This document shows, in pieces, positions 33,486 through 41,755 of a stretch of DNA of 64,000 nucleotides. The notes beneath the pieces are model-generated. The model ran no database searches. It was not told the DNA's origin and saw only the letters and a list, made by a program, of their open reading frames with translations. Each line of letters begins with the position of its first letter. Within the stretch, counting starts at the first letter, position 1. The DNA is from Sporosarcina koreensis (lineage in GTDB: Bacteria > Bacillota > Bacilli > Bacillales_A > Planococcaceae): positions 1,119,774 to 1,183,773 of the forward strand of contig NZ_LN651337.1 of the NCBI RefSeq assembly GCF_000826145.2. The letters run 5' to 3'. Made by a program: the position numbers and the translations under genes.

Positions 33486-33575
33486 GGCTGCACCTTCCTT
33501 CTTCTTCGCTGTATACCCTGTCTCCTGTATACTCAGCAGTATAGGGCGGATACTAACTGAAAAGGAGTGTTTCTC

Positions 33576-34316
33576 ATGTACGATATTATCGGAGATATCC
33601 ATGGATGCTATGCGGAATTGGAGGAGCTGCTGAGCACGCTCGGCTATTCGTTCCATGATGGCGTACCGAACCATCCGGATGGCCGTTCACTTGCCTTCGT
33701 CGGAGACGGCATGGACCGCGGCCCCGACTCGCTCAGCGTCATGAATCTGCTGTTTGCACTGCAGGACAGCGGACAGCTCCATTATTCCCCTGGAAATCAT
33801 TGCAACAAACTGTACCGTTACGCCAAAGGCAACAATGTGCAGCAGACGCACGGTCTTGAGACGACAGTTGCCGAACTCGACAATCTTCCACCAAACGAAC
33901 GGAGCCGCGTCCTCACAAGATACCGCAGGTTCTATGAAGCTCTTCCCCTTTACCAGGAACTGGATGAAGGCAAGCTGATCATCGCCCATGCCGGCCTCCC
34001 GGAAAGGATGATCGGCGCGAAGCCATCCGGTGCGATGAAAACGTTCGTTCTGTACGGGGATATCACAGGCGGCACCTTGCCAGACGGGCGCCCGATCAGA
34101 CGTGACTGGGCCGCCCATTATTCAGGCGGCCCATGGATTGTATATGGTCATACGCCGGTCCGGAGCCCGCGCTTTGCCGGACACTCCGTGAATATCGACA
34201 CGGGCTGTGTGTTCGGCGGCATGCTGACAGCACTGCGCTGGCCGGAACTGGAAATCGCAGCCGTTCCATCCCGGCAGCCGTTTCAGCCGGAGAAATTCTC
34301 GGAGTTCCCTTCTTGA
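33576..34316 (+). CDS. prpE: bis(5'-nucleosyl)-tetraphosphatase PrpE
   Basis: A 246-residue metallophosphatase with GDIHGCYAEL, GDGMDRGPDS and GNHCNKLYRY (PPP-type metal-binding motifs; GDGMDRG for the usual GDxVDRG) and the late YGHTPV. In Bacillus, PrpE splits Ap4A asymmetrically and influences spore germination. AAGGAG sits before the ATG at 33576. Its 3' end overlaps the convergent yjbO gene by 34 bp. Confidence 0.93.
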   Translation: MYDIIGDIHGCYAELEELLSTLGYSFHDGVPNHPDGRSLAFVGDGMDRGPDSLSVMNLLFALQDSGQLHYSPGNHCNKLYRYAKGNNVQQTHGLETTVAELDNLPPNERSRVLTRYRRFYEALPLYQELDEGKLIIAHAGLPERMIGAKPSGAMKTFVLYGDITGGTLPDGRPIRRDWAAHYSGGPWIVYGHTPVRSPRFAGHSVNIDTGCVFGGMLTALRWPELEIAAVPSRQPFQPEKFSEFPS

Positions 34317-35233
34317 ACCCGGACAGCCTTCGCCAACAGGGATTCCATGTCTTCCGGCAGCGCACTCGTATAGGTGACTGACCGGTGTTCCGTCGGATGG
34401 ACGAATGATACCGCCGCGCAATGGAGCGCCTGGCGGGGCAGCAGGCTGCACGGACCGCCATACAGGTCATCGCCTATCAGCGGATGGCCGATATGCGCCA
34501 TATGCACCCTGATCTGATGGGTCCTTCCTGTGTACAGCCGCAGTTCCGCTGCCGTGAACGGTTCTCCGTCAACGAGGAACCGGCCCGTCACACGGACATC
34601 CGTCCTCGCGTATTGGCCGTCAGGACGGACATCTCGTTCGATGATGCTGCCGTCTTTCCTGCCGATCGGTTTTTCGATCCGAAATTCATCACCGTTTAAA
34701 AATCCGCTCACAAACGCAGTATACCACCGGTCCATCCCTGTCTGCTGCATCTGGCAGCTCATCAGGTGATGGACATGGCGGTTTTTTGCGATGCAGACGA
34801 GCCCCGATGTATCGGTATCCAGCCTCGTGACGACATGCACGGTTGCATGGTGGCCTTCCCGTACATACTTGCCTGCCACTAGATTCGCCAATGTCCCTGA
34901 AGGCTGGTTGCGAGAAGGGATCGTGCCCTGGCCGGCCGGTTTGTCGAGGATCAGCAGAGAATCGTCCTCATGCAGGATTTCGAGTATGCCATCTTCAGGC
35001 GTCAGTCCCGCGGCCATATCTTCCGGCGGGAATTCGATGACGACTCTGTCCCCTGCCGAAAGCATGTGACGGACCGTCCGTTCTTCACCGTTGACCGTTA
35101 TTGCACCGCCGCTGTATTTGACAGCTGTCACCGCGCGTTTCGACAGCGCCTGCATGCCGAGGAATTCCCTCAGCTGCATCGGCTGCTCTGCAGTGAATGC
35201 CAATGTGAGCGGAGATTGCTCAGTTCTCTTCAT
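34283..35233 (-). CDS. yjbO: RluA/RluD-family pseudouridine synthase YjbO
   Basis: A 316-residue RNA pseudouridine synthase. An N-terminal S4-like segment ([22 protein letters not shown]) precedes the catalytic domain with Asp in [12 protein letters not shown] and the RluA signature [20 protein letters not shown]. The target uridine is unknown. The ATG at 35233 overlaps the last codons of nadK (14 bp), indicating coupling; no strong separate ribosome-binding site is seen. It is last in the relQ-nadK-yjbO operon. Confidence 0.9.
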   Translation of the reverse strand: MKRTEQSPLTLAFTAEQPMQLREFLGMQALSKRAVTAVKYSGGAITVNGEERTVRHMLSAGDRVVIEFPPEDMAAGLTPEDGILEILHEDDSLLILDKPAGQGTIPSRNQPSGTLANLVAGKYVREGHHATVHVVTRLDTDTSGLVCIAKNRHVHHLMSCQMQQTGMDRWYTAFVSGFLNGDEFRIEKPIGRKDGSIIERDVRPDGQYARTDVRVTGRFLVDGEPFTAAELRLYTGRTHQIRVHMAHIGHPLIGDDLYGGPCSLLPRQALHCAAVSFVHPTEHRSVTYTSALPEDMESLLAKAVRVQEGNSENFSG

Positions 35234-36026
35234 CACTCGCGACAAATGACTCGGACACACGTTTCCAGAACGGGAATGGGCGGAACCGTGCAAAGGAGAT
35301 CTTTTCCTTCGATACTTTGTATTCGATCGATTTCACGTCTTTCTGCAGCAGCTGCAGATGATCGACAGTCACCATGAAGTCAGGTCCTTTGACAGGTTTC
35401 AGCAGGCACGAATGGTGTGCCGGCAGAACGAGCGGCGAACCGACAGTCCGGAATACCCGATTATTGATGGAGGCCATTTCGGTCAGCTGCATGCATGACA
35501 ATGACGGGTGGAGGATCGCTCCGTTCAGCGATTTGCTGTAGGCAGTCGAACCTGACGGCGTCGACATGCAGAGTCCGTCTCCCCGGAACCGTTCGAAGTG
35601 GGCGCCGTTCAGTTCCACATCCATGACGAGTGTCACTTCCGGTGATTTGATGGTCGACTCGTTCAGCGCAAGGTAGGTCGCCGTCTCCTCCGAATGGGTA
35701 TAGGTGATCTCCACTTCGAGCAGCGGATATTGAACGACATGGAAATCTTTCCGCGCGATCATGATGACCAGCTTCTCGATCTCTTCCGGTTTCCAGTCCG
35801 CATAGAAACCGAGGTGGCCGGTATGGATTCCTACAAATGCGGTCTCCTTGACGCGATGGACGTATTTATGGAACCCATGGAGCAGGGTGCCGTCCCCGCC
35901 GATGGACAGGACGATTTCCGGCTCGACGTCATCATAGGTCAGCCCGAATTCCGTCAAATAGTCTTTCGCATCCGACATCAGCCGGTTCGACAGTTCGTCG
36001 CCGCGTGATTCAATAGCGAATTTCAT
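35220..36026 (-). CDS. nadK: NAD kinase
   Basis: A 268-residue enzyme making NADP+ from NAD+ and ATP. The [13 protein letters not shown] motif, NE-S/T block [10 protein letters not shown], and the [21 protein letters not shown] segment are complete, and it is near-colinear with Bacillus NadF to the end ([15 protein letters not shown]). Its ATG at 36026 overlaps the relQ stop codon as ATGA. Confidence 0.97.
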   Translation of the reverse strand: MKFAIESRGDELSNRLMSDAKDYLTEFGLTYDDVEPEIVLSIGGDGTLLHGFHKYVHRVKETAFVGIHTGHLGFYADWKPEEIEKLVIMIARKDFHVVQYPLLEVEITYTHSEETATYLALNESTIKSPEVTLVMDVELNGAHFERFRGDGLCMSTPSGSTAYSKSLNGAILHPSLSCMQLTEMASINNRVFRTVGSPLVLPAHHSCLLKPVKGPDFMVTVDHLQLLQKDVKSIEYKVSKEKISFARFRPFPFWKRVSESFVASDEEN

Positions 36027-36700
36027 GTGTCTGCATCCCCTTTCCATGAGGTATCTTGAATATCCCGCCGCTCCGTCTCCTTGAACGAACTGAAGTAGGA
36101 TTGGGCTTCGTGGATTTCGTCGCGGATCAGTGACATTTCCTCATCCAGCCGGAACGCCGCTTCTGCAGCCCCTTCAAGCCGCTGGCGGATGACGTCCGGG
36201 AGCTCCCCCTGATACTTGTAATTCAGGGAGTGCTCGATCGATGCCCAGAAATTCATGGCAAGCGTCCTGATCTGGATTTCCGCGAGCACCGATTTCTCAC
36301 CATGGATCGTCTGCACGGGATAGGAGATGATCATATGATAGGAACGGTACCCGCTCTTCTTCTTATGCGATATGTAATCACGTTCTTCGACAATCTTCAT
36401 GTCTTTCCGCTCACGGAGCATATTGACAACGGCACCGATGTCATCGACGAACTGGCACATGATACGCAGACCTGCAATGTCCGGGACTTCTTCGGCCAGT
36501 TCTTTGGAAGGCTCGAAAGGAATCCCTTTTTCAAGCGTCTTGTCATAGATGCTTGCGAGCGGTTTCAGACGTCCGGTCACAAATTCGACTGGCGCATGCT
36601 GATCTTCGAGTTTGTACTGATGCCGCAGCCCTTTCAACTTCACTTTCAGCTCCACGACAGCCTGCTTATAGGGAGCCAGAAAATCATTCCACATCCTCAT
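36023..36700 (-). CDS. relQ: small alarmone synthetase RelQ (SAS1)
   Basis: A 225-residue (p)ppGpp synthetase without hydrolase or regulatory domains. The synthetase core shows [51 protein letters not shown] and [24 protein letters not shown]. It makes alarmones under cell-wall stress, and pppGpp activates the tetramer. GGGAGG is eight bases before the ATG at 36700. It leads the relQ-nadK-yjbO operon, 23 bp after yjbL. Confidence 0.97.
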   Translation of the reverse strand: MRMWNDFLAPYKQAVVELKVKLKGLRHQYKLEDQHAPVEFVTGRLKPLASIYDKTLEKGIPFEPSKELAEEVPDIAGLRIMCQFVDDIGAVVNMLRERKDMKIVEERDYISHKKKSGYRSYHMIISYPVQTIHGEKSVLAEIQIRTLAMNFWASIEHSLNYKYQGELPDVIRQRLEGAAEAAFRLDEEMSLIRDEIHEAQSYFSSFKETERRDIQDTSWKGDADT

Positions 36701-36723
36701 CAGAGACGCCTCCCTTTCCCTCT

Positions 36724-37113
36724 TCAGCCCATCGCCTGCAAGGTGTTCGCAAACTCCTGCTCAACCGCAAGGACAAAGGCTTCTCCATAATTCCCGTTGC
36801 CTTCGATATTGAAAATCAGCATCGTCAGTTCTTCTGTGAAACCAGCCAGGCGGATGGTTGAATCAGCGCAATCCAGCACCGGGTCCTTCCCGCTGTCTGC
36901 CAGTTTTTGCATGAGCGGCCAGACAGTCTGTGCCAAGTGGAGATAGACGTAGTCTTCCCCGTCTTCGAACAAGTAGACGAATGTCCCTTCGTCCGTATCG
37001 GTTATCATTTTGCCGGAAGGCTTCGTGCCGAGCCGTGCTGCCGGCCCGTCAAAATTGAAAATGACGGTACCATCCTTCATATATCCTTCTGTCACCCGAT
37101 ATTGTATACGCAC
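36724..37113 (-). CDS. yjbL: UPF0738 family protein YjbL
   Basis: A 129-residue conserved protein of unknown function, predicted alpha/beta and soluble. It begins at a GTG (37113) preceded by AGGGAAGGGAAG. The pattern TFVYLFEDGEDYVYLHLAQTVWP and AFVLAVEQEFANTLQ fits the YjbL family. In B. subtilis it lies between yjbK (CYTH domain) and relQ; here yjbK is absent and yjbL directly precedes relQ. Confidence 0.75.
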   Translation of the reverse strand: MRIQYRVTEGYMKDGTVIFNFDGPAARLGTKPSGKMITDTDEGTFVYLFEDGEDYVYLHLAQTVWPLMQKLADSGKDPVLDCADSTIRLAGFTEELTMLIFNIEGNGNYGEAFVLAVEQEFANTLQAMG

Positions 37114-37269
37114 AAGCTTATCTTCCCTTCCCTAATGTTCAGTACTGCTAGTTTACCATAGAGTCCCGGCGGATGCAGTCGGGATTGTGCTTTCCATCTT
37201 GAAATTGATATACTGAAATCACAACAGTTCGGCCACGGAAGAACACGCACCCTGAAAGGATCGATACGT

Positions 37270-37983
37270 ATGGATACGCAGATGATTCGTACACTTTTTG
37301 AACTGAATTCCCTGCAGACGCTGGGGGCCGTCCGTTCAGCCGCGGAACCCGGAGCGGCGAATACGGATTTCTTCCAGACGCTGCTGACAGAGATGGGAGG
37401 AGAGCCGTCCGTCACGGATGCCCTCTCAAGTTTCTCCGCGACAGCCCTCGGAAGCCTGCAATCACCTACTGGCACTCTTCCGTTTTCATTCAGCCCGGCG
37501 CCGTCCGTGCAATCACCTGCAGATGCTGTCCAGCTGATCGACCGCGCGTCTGCCAGCCGCCCGCCCCTTGCCTACCCGGGCGGCAGCAGTCGGCTGGATA
37601 CGGCCTATTCGCCGCTGATCGACAAGGCGGCCAAGCGGCATAATGTGCCTTCTGCTCTGATTGCAGCAGTCATCAAGCAGGAATCGGGTTTTAATAAGGA
37701 TGTCGTCAGCTATGCAGGCGCACGCGGTCTCATGCAGCTCATGCCGGGCACAGCCAGATTCCTCGGCGTGCAGGATGCGTCGGATCCTGAGCAGAACATC
37801 ATGGGCGGCGCGAAATACCTCCGTCAGATGCTCGATCAATTCGACGGCGATCTCACCTTATCTCTCGCTGCCTATAATGCCGGACCCGGCAATGTGCGGA
37901 AGTACGGAGGAGTCCCGCCGTTCCGCGAAACGCAGAACTATGTCACGAAAGTGATGCACAACTATGAGACCTACAAAGCCTGA
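37270..37983 (+). CDS. cwlQ: lytic transglycosylase (CwlQ/YjbJ)
   Basis: A 237-residue protein with a low-complexity N-terminal ~120 residues (A/S/P-rich) and a C-terminal SLT domain: ALIAAVIKQESGFNKDVVS (catalytic Glu), ARGLMQLMPGTARFLGV and SLAAYNAGPGNVRKYGG. The family cuts glycan strands of peptidoglycan; B. subtilis CwlQ is bifunctional. It lacks an obvious signal peptide, as the B. subtilis protein does. Start ATG 37270; AAAGGATC is the only upstream purine run. Confidence 0.88.
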   Translation: MDTQMIRTLFELNSLQTLGAVRSAAEPGAANTDFFQTLLTEMGGEPSVTDALSSFSATALGSLQSPTGTLPFSFSPAPSVQSPADAVQLIDRASASRPPLAYPGGSSRLDTAYSPLIDKAAKRHNVPSALIAAVIKQESGFNKDVVSYAGARGLMQLMPGTARFLGVQDASDPEQNIMGGAKYLRQMLDQFDGDLTLSLAAYNAGPGNVRKYGGVPPFRETQNYVTKVMHNYETYKA

Positions 37984-38076
37984 CAGCCGAGGCCGGGCGG
38001 AAGCGATTTATTTGTGAATGCTCTGGGTCGTTGCTAAAATGGACGTACAGAGTGACAACAAAGGAGAATGACATTC

Positions 38077-38469
38077 ATGACACGAAAACCTTTGATACCT
38101 TACGAGGAGATCGGTGAAGCACGTTTGTCGGAACTCATCGACCGGTTCTACGCAAAAGTCGCGGTTCATCCGGACTTGGCGCCTATATTCCCGGACGACC
38201 TAACTGAAACAGCCCGCAAGCAGAAACAGTTCCAGACCCAGTACTTGGGCGGACCGAATTTATATACCGAAGAACACGGACACCCGATGATGAAAGCCAG
38301 GCACATGCCGTTCCCCATCACACCTGAACGCGCACAGGCCTGGCTCGCGTGCATGAAGGAAGCGATGGATGATGTCGGACTCGAAGGACCCCTTCGCGAG
38401 ATCTATTACCAGCGTCTCGTCCTCACTGCCAATCATATGGTGAACCGGAGCGGGGAGGGAGATCAGTGA
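38077..38469 (+). CDS. yjbI: truncated hemoglobin YjbI
   Basis: A 130-residue group II globin with 2-on-2 fold. The block PIFPDDLTETARKQKQFQTQ, YLGGPNLYTEEHGHPMMKARH (proximal His region) and AWLACMKEAMDDVGLEG match Bacillus YjbI. It binds O2 and has been linked to redox protection. AAAGGAG is ten bases before the ATG at 38077 (an ATG three codons earlier is too close). It overlaps spxH by four bases. Confidence 0.95.
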   Translation: MTRKPLIPYEEIGEARLSELIDRFYAKVAVHPDLAPIFPDDLTETARKQKQFQTQYLGGPNLYTEEHGHPMMKARHMPFPITPERAQAWLACMKEAMDDVGLEGPLREIYYQRLVLTANHMVNRSGEGDQ

Positions 38470-39281
38470 ATCATCGCACACTTGCAGAAGCGGAACACGG
38501 ACAGCTGACAAGCCCCCGCCCGATCGAACTGTATGTATTCCTGGACCCGCTCTGCCACGACTGCTGGGCGCTCCAGCCGATCCTGCGCAGGCTCCAGGTC
38601 GAGTATGATCGGTATTTCACATTGAGGATCGGCCTGCTCACCTCCCTCCCGAAGATGAATTACAATGTTACCGCAATCGAGGAGGATGAGGGGACCGATG
38701 GCCGCGATCCGCTGGCGAAGTCCCATCCCGCATTCCCGAGCATCGCCATCAAAGCCGCTGAATTCCAGGGGAAACGCGCCGGATTCCGTTTTTTGACCAA
38801 GCTGTTCGAATACTCTTTCCTGAAGTCGCGCAATGTGAAATCATTCCCGGTCCTCGTCGAGATCGCCGAGAAGCTCCAGCTGGACAAAGAAGAATTCATC
38901 AGTGATTTCTTCTCTCGCAATGTGCTCCAGTCGCTGCAGGTCGATCTGCACTTGGCGAAAGAGATGGAAGTGGAAAAATCCCCGACATTCGTCTTCTTCA
39001 ACGAAAATATCGAGGACGAGGGATTGATGGTGGACGGCTCCTACAGCTATGACATCTATGAACAGATCCTTGAGGAGCTGTCAGGTACAGCGATCGAGCG
39101 GGAATGCGCCCCTTCATTGGAAGCATTGTTCACCCGGTTTGAAATGCTTGCCACCTCGGAAATCGCCGACATTTACGGGATGACGGAAAAGGAAAGTGAA
39201 CGTGAACTGAAGAAACTCCTGTTGAAGCAGGAAGTGGAACGCGTCGTCATCAATGACACAGTGCTATGGAGGAAAAGATGA
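38466..39281 (+). CDS. spxH: ClpXP adaptor protein SpxH (YjbH)
   Basis: A 271-residue DsbA-like (thioredoxin-fold) adaptor that presents Spx to ClpXP. The CHDC motif in FLDPLCHDCWALQPIL, and the C-terminal helical region (EIADIYGMTEKESERELKKL), are as in YjbH. The GTG start overlaps the yjbI stop (GTGA). The globin-spxH pairing is conserved. The target gene spx is 4.6 kb away in the same window. Confidence 0.94.
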   Translation: MNHRTLAEAEHGQLTSPRPIELYVFLDPLCHDCWALQPILRRLQVEYDRYFTLRIGLLTSLPKMNYNVTAIEEDEGTDGRDPLAKSHPAFPSIAIKAAEFQGKRAGFRFLTKLFEYSFLKSRNVKSFPVLVEIAEKLQLDKEEFISDFFSRNVLQSLQVDLHLAKEMEVEKSPTFVFFNENIEDEGLMVDGSYSYDIYEQILEELSGTAIERECAPSLEALFTRFEMLATSEIADIYGMTEKESERELKKLLLKQEVERVVINDTVLWRKR

Positions 39282-39295
39282 TAGTGGAAATCTGA

Positions 39296-39336
39296 CAGGC
39301 AGAGAAAAATCGCGGATTTTTCCCTGCCTGTTTTAG
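39296..39336 (+). terminator. Terminator after spxH
   Basis: Long stem CAGGCAG-GAAAAATC / GATTTTT-CTGCCTG followed by TTTTAG. Confidence 0.85.
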
Positions 39337-39409
39337 TTTGCCCGGAATTCCGACAGCCGGCCGCGCGCCGGATGCATGCAGTCGTCCAGGCTGTTTGAAT
39401 TTAACCGGG

Positions 39410-39557
39410 ACGCCGATAAATTCAGTGATGTGGCCGATATCCATGGCAAACTGTCCGATATTTCTCGTCAACTGTCCGAGAACTCCGCTGAACTGTCCGA
39501 TATGGCCGCCAGAATGTCCGATACCCCCGGCCAAGTGTCCGATACTTGCAAACAGCA
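39410..39557. repeat. degenerate tandem array, exact 21-nt period (7 units)
   Basis: The motif TGTCCGATA (first copies TGGCCGATA and CGCCGATA) recurs at 39410, 39431, 39452, 39473, 39494, 39515 and 39536 without phase slip, while the other ~12 nt of each unit vary. Translated on the plus strand it gives heptads such as xLSDISR and xLSDMAA, and other frames are also open, but no ribosome-binding site precedes it. It lies between the spxH terminator and RoxS. Confidence 0.85.
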
Positions 39558-39591
39558 AGTGCGTCCCCGCCCCCGACCTCTTCGCAACCAC

Positions 39592-39700
39592 GAAAAAAGC
39601 ACCGCTCCTGGGGGGAAGCGGTGCTTATCATAAAGGGAATGGGAAAAATGTTCACGTTCAAACAAAAGGGGTGTATGTTTGGTTTGTGAGTTTCATTCAC
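39592..39700 (-). ncRNA. roxS: RoxS/RsaE regulatory small RNA
   Basis: On the minus strand the transcript contains CAAACATACACCCCTTTTG, TTGAACGTGAAC and TTTTTCCCATTCCC, the two C-rich seed regions of RsaE/RoxS in the right order. It ends in a nine-bp hairpin (AGCACCGCT/AGCGGTGCT) with U6. The position next to spxH and pepF is that known in Bacillus. RoxS pairs with mRNAs of central metabolism and respiration to adjust redox balance. Ends are predicted from promoter and terminator. Confidence 0.93.
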
Positions 39701-39735
39701 AAGTTAAATTTATCACAGAATAATTGTTCCATCAA
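39684..39735 (-). promoter_or_regulatory. roxS promoter with Rex-like inverted repeat
   Basis: TTGATG (39735-39730), 17 nt, and TAAATT (39712-39707) with an extended-10 TG. The repeat TTGTGA-N7-TCACAA (39702-39684) spans the predicted start site; it resembles a Rex operator (TTGTGA-N6-TCACAA) but is one base longer. Confidence 0.6.
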
Positions 39736-39777
39736 CATTTCACAAACAATTTCATAGATCTGTCACATTTATTTTCA

Positions 39778-39793
39778 TTGAAAACGCTTACTT
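39778..39793 (-). promoter_or_regulatory. cre-like site upstream of roxS
   Basis: TTGAAAACGCTTACTT fits the CcpA cre consensus at 15 of 16 positions, ~43 bp upstream of the roxS -35 element and downstream of the pepF terminator. Confidence 0.45.
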
Positions 39794-39817
39794 GTAGTGT
39801 TTTTTGATTCAAATAAA

Positions 39818-39862
39818 AAAAGAAGCATCCGTGGAGTTGTCTGTCCCGGATGCATCCTTTTT
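39818..39862 (-). terminator. Terminator after pepF
   Basis: Stem GGATGC-ATCCG / CGGATGC with T7 on the minus strand. Confidence 0.8.
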
Positions 39863-39891
39863 ATTATATTGATATATCTCTAAGCGGATGC

Positions 39892-41700
39892 TTACTGATT
39901 TGCCAATAATTGTTCCAGCTCATTCAGACGCTCTTCGAAGACGCGGCATGCTTCTTCAATCGGCGCAGTGGTCGTCATGTCGACGCCCGCCTTCTTCAGG
40001 ACTTCGATCGGATAATCCGACGAACCGGCTTTCAGGAAATTGCTGACGTACCGGTCGACTGCCGGCTCCCCTTCCGTAAGGATCTGATGGCTGAGGGCCA
40101 CTGCTGCACTGTAGCCTGTTGCATATTGGTACACATAGTAATTCATGTAGAAGTGCGGAATCCGGGACCACTCAAGGCCGATTTCCTCGTCGACTGTCAT
40201 GCTGCCGCCGAAGTACTTCTTGTTCAGGTCGTAGTAGACTTCCGTCAGCTTGTCGGCGGTGAGCGCCTCGCCCTGCTGATCGAGCTGATGGATCTTATGC
40301 TCGAATTCCGCGAACATCGTCTGACGGAAGACGGTGCCGCGGAAACCGTCTAGCCAGTGGTTCAGCAGATAGATGCGTTTCTGTTCATCGTCTGTCGTCT
40401 TGAGCAGATAGTCATTGAGCAATGCTTCGTTCACCGTTGAAGCAACTTCCGCAACGAAGATCGAATAGCCGCTGTAGATGTACGGCTGGTTCGCGCGTGA
40501 ATAGTAGCTGTGCGCACTGTGGCCGAATTCGTGGGCCAGGGTGAACATGTTGTTGACGTTATCCTGCCAGTTCATGAGGATATACGGGTTTGTTCCGTAC
40601 GAACCGGATGAGTACGCACCTGAACGCTTGCCTTTGTTCTCCCGCACATCGACCCACCGCTCGGACAGTCCCTTGCGGATAATGTCACGGTACTCCTCAC
40701 CCATCGGCTTGAAGCTTTCCAGCATCGTGTCAGCTGCTTCTTCGTAGGTGACTTTCATGTCCAGATCTTTTACAAGCGGCGCATACAGGTCCCACATGTG
40801 AAGATCATCGAGTTCGAATACTTTCTTCCGCAGCTCGATATAGCGGTGCAGCAGACCGACATTATCGGAAATCGTGTTGACCAGGTTGTCATACACCTGC
40901 TCCGGAATGTGGTTGTTCGAAAGTGCCGCTTCCCGTGCCGAACTGTACTTGCGGACGGATGCGTTCACGTTATTCGCCTTCACATTGCCTGAAAGCGTGG
41001 ATGCGAACGTGTTCTTGAAGGACCCGTATGTTTTGTACATTGCCTTGAACGCCTCTTCCCGGACGGAACGGTCAGGACTTTCCAGGAAGTTGATGAAACG
41101 GCCATGGGACAGTTCCACTTCTTCCCCGTTCTCGTTCTTCACAGTCGGGAAGGTCAGATCCGCATTATTCAGCATGCTGAACGTTTTCGACGAGCCGCCG
41201 GCCACTTCCGAAAGCTCTGCAAGCAGTGCTTCCTGATCGGCAGGCAGAACGTGCGGACGCATTTTGTTCAGTTCTTCCATTTCATGTTTGTACAGGGACA
41301 GCCCTTTGCTGTCCTCCACCATCCTGTTCAGCTTGTCTTCATTGATCGACAGCAGCTCAGGCAGGAAGAACGAGAGCTTTGTGGAAACTTTCACTGCGAG
41401 AGTCTTCGCACGGCTGTCCATGGCCTGGTATTTGCTGTTTGTGGTATCCTGGTCCGTCTTTAGGTGGGAATAGGTATAGAGCCTGCCGAGACGCTGTGAA
41501 ATCTCGTCACGATACGCAAGACCTTCAAGGAGCGCTTCGGGTCCGTTATCCAGGGTCCCTTTATAGGAGTCCGCCTTCTTGGAGAGTTCTTCGATCGCTT
41601 CGTACTCCTCATTCCATGCTTCGTCACTCGGGAAGATATTCTCCAAGTTCCATGTTTCTTCTGTCTTCACTTCATCACGCGTTAATAGTTTCTCTGCCAC
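39892..41700 (-). CDS. pepF: oligoendopeptidase F
   Basis: A 602-residue M3B zinc metallopeptidase that trims cytosolic oligopeptides. The zinc site is LAHEFGHSAHSYYSR with the distal Glu in FVAEVASTVNEALL. Full length for the family. Start GTG at 41700 follows AAGGGGG. It is transcribed alone, downstream of coiA, with its own terminator; the roxS gene follows. Confidence 0.96.
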   Translation of the reverse strand: MAEKLLTRDEVKTEETWNLENIFPSDEAWNEEYEAIEELSKKADSYKGTLDNGPEALLEGLAYRDEISQRLGRLYTYSHLKTDQDTTNSKYQAMDSRAKTLAVKVSTKLSFFLPELLSINEDKLNRMVEDSKGLSLYKHEMEELNKMRPHVLPADQEALLAELSEVAGGSSKTFSMLNNADLTFPTVKNENGEEVELSHGRFINFLESPDRSVREEAFKAMYKTYGSFKNTFASTLSGNVKANNVNASVRKYSSAREAALSNNHIPEQVYDNLVNTISDNVGLLHRYIELRKKVFELDDLHMWDLYAPLVKDLDMKVTYEEAADTMLESFKPMGEEYRDIIRKGLSERWVDVRENKGKRSGAYSSGSYGTNPYILMNWQDNVNNMFTLAHEFGHSAHSYYSRANQPYIYSGYSIFVAEVASTVNEALLNDYLLKTTDDEQKRIYLLNHWLDGFRGTVFRQTMFAEFEHKIHQLDQQGEALTADKLTEVYYDLNKKYFGGSMTVDEEIGLEWSRIPHFYMNYYVYQYATGYSAAVALSHQILTEGEPAVDRYVSNFLKAGSSDYPIEVLKKAGVDMTTTAPIEEACRVFEERLNELEQLLANQ

Positions 41701-41755
41701 TTCTGTTATCCCCCTTCATCCCGGTTTTTCGGGATACGAATCTTTTTCCATTTTC

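Noticed and set aside
33486..33575. M-box Mg2+ riboswitch before mgtE
   Set aside because: The gap to divergent prpE is only ~90 bp and lacks the M-box conserved segments.
39410..39557. CRISPR array
   Set aside because: Units are 21 nt with only ~9 conserved bases and no spacer-repeat alternation; no cas genes nearby.
39376..39633. 85-aa plus-strand frame with LSD heptads
   Set aside because: Composed of the 21-nt repeats; no ribosome-binding site, and the frame runs into the RoxS terminator.
39684..39702. Certain Rex operator at roxS
   Set aside because: Arms match, but the spacer is seven rather than six bases, so it is reported only as Rex-like.
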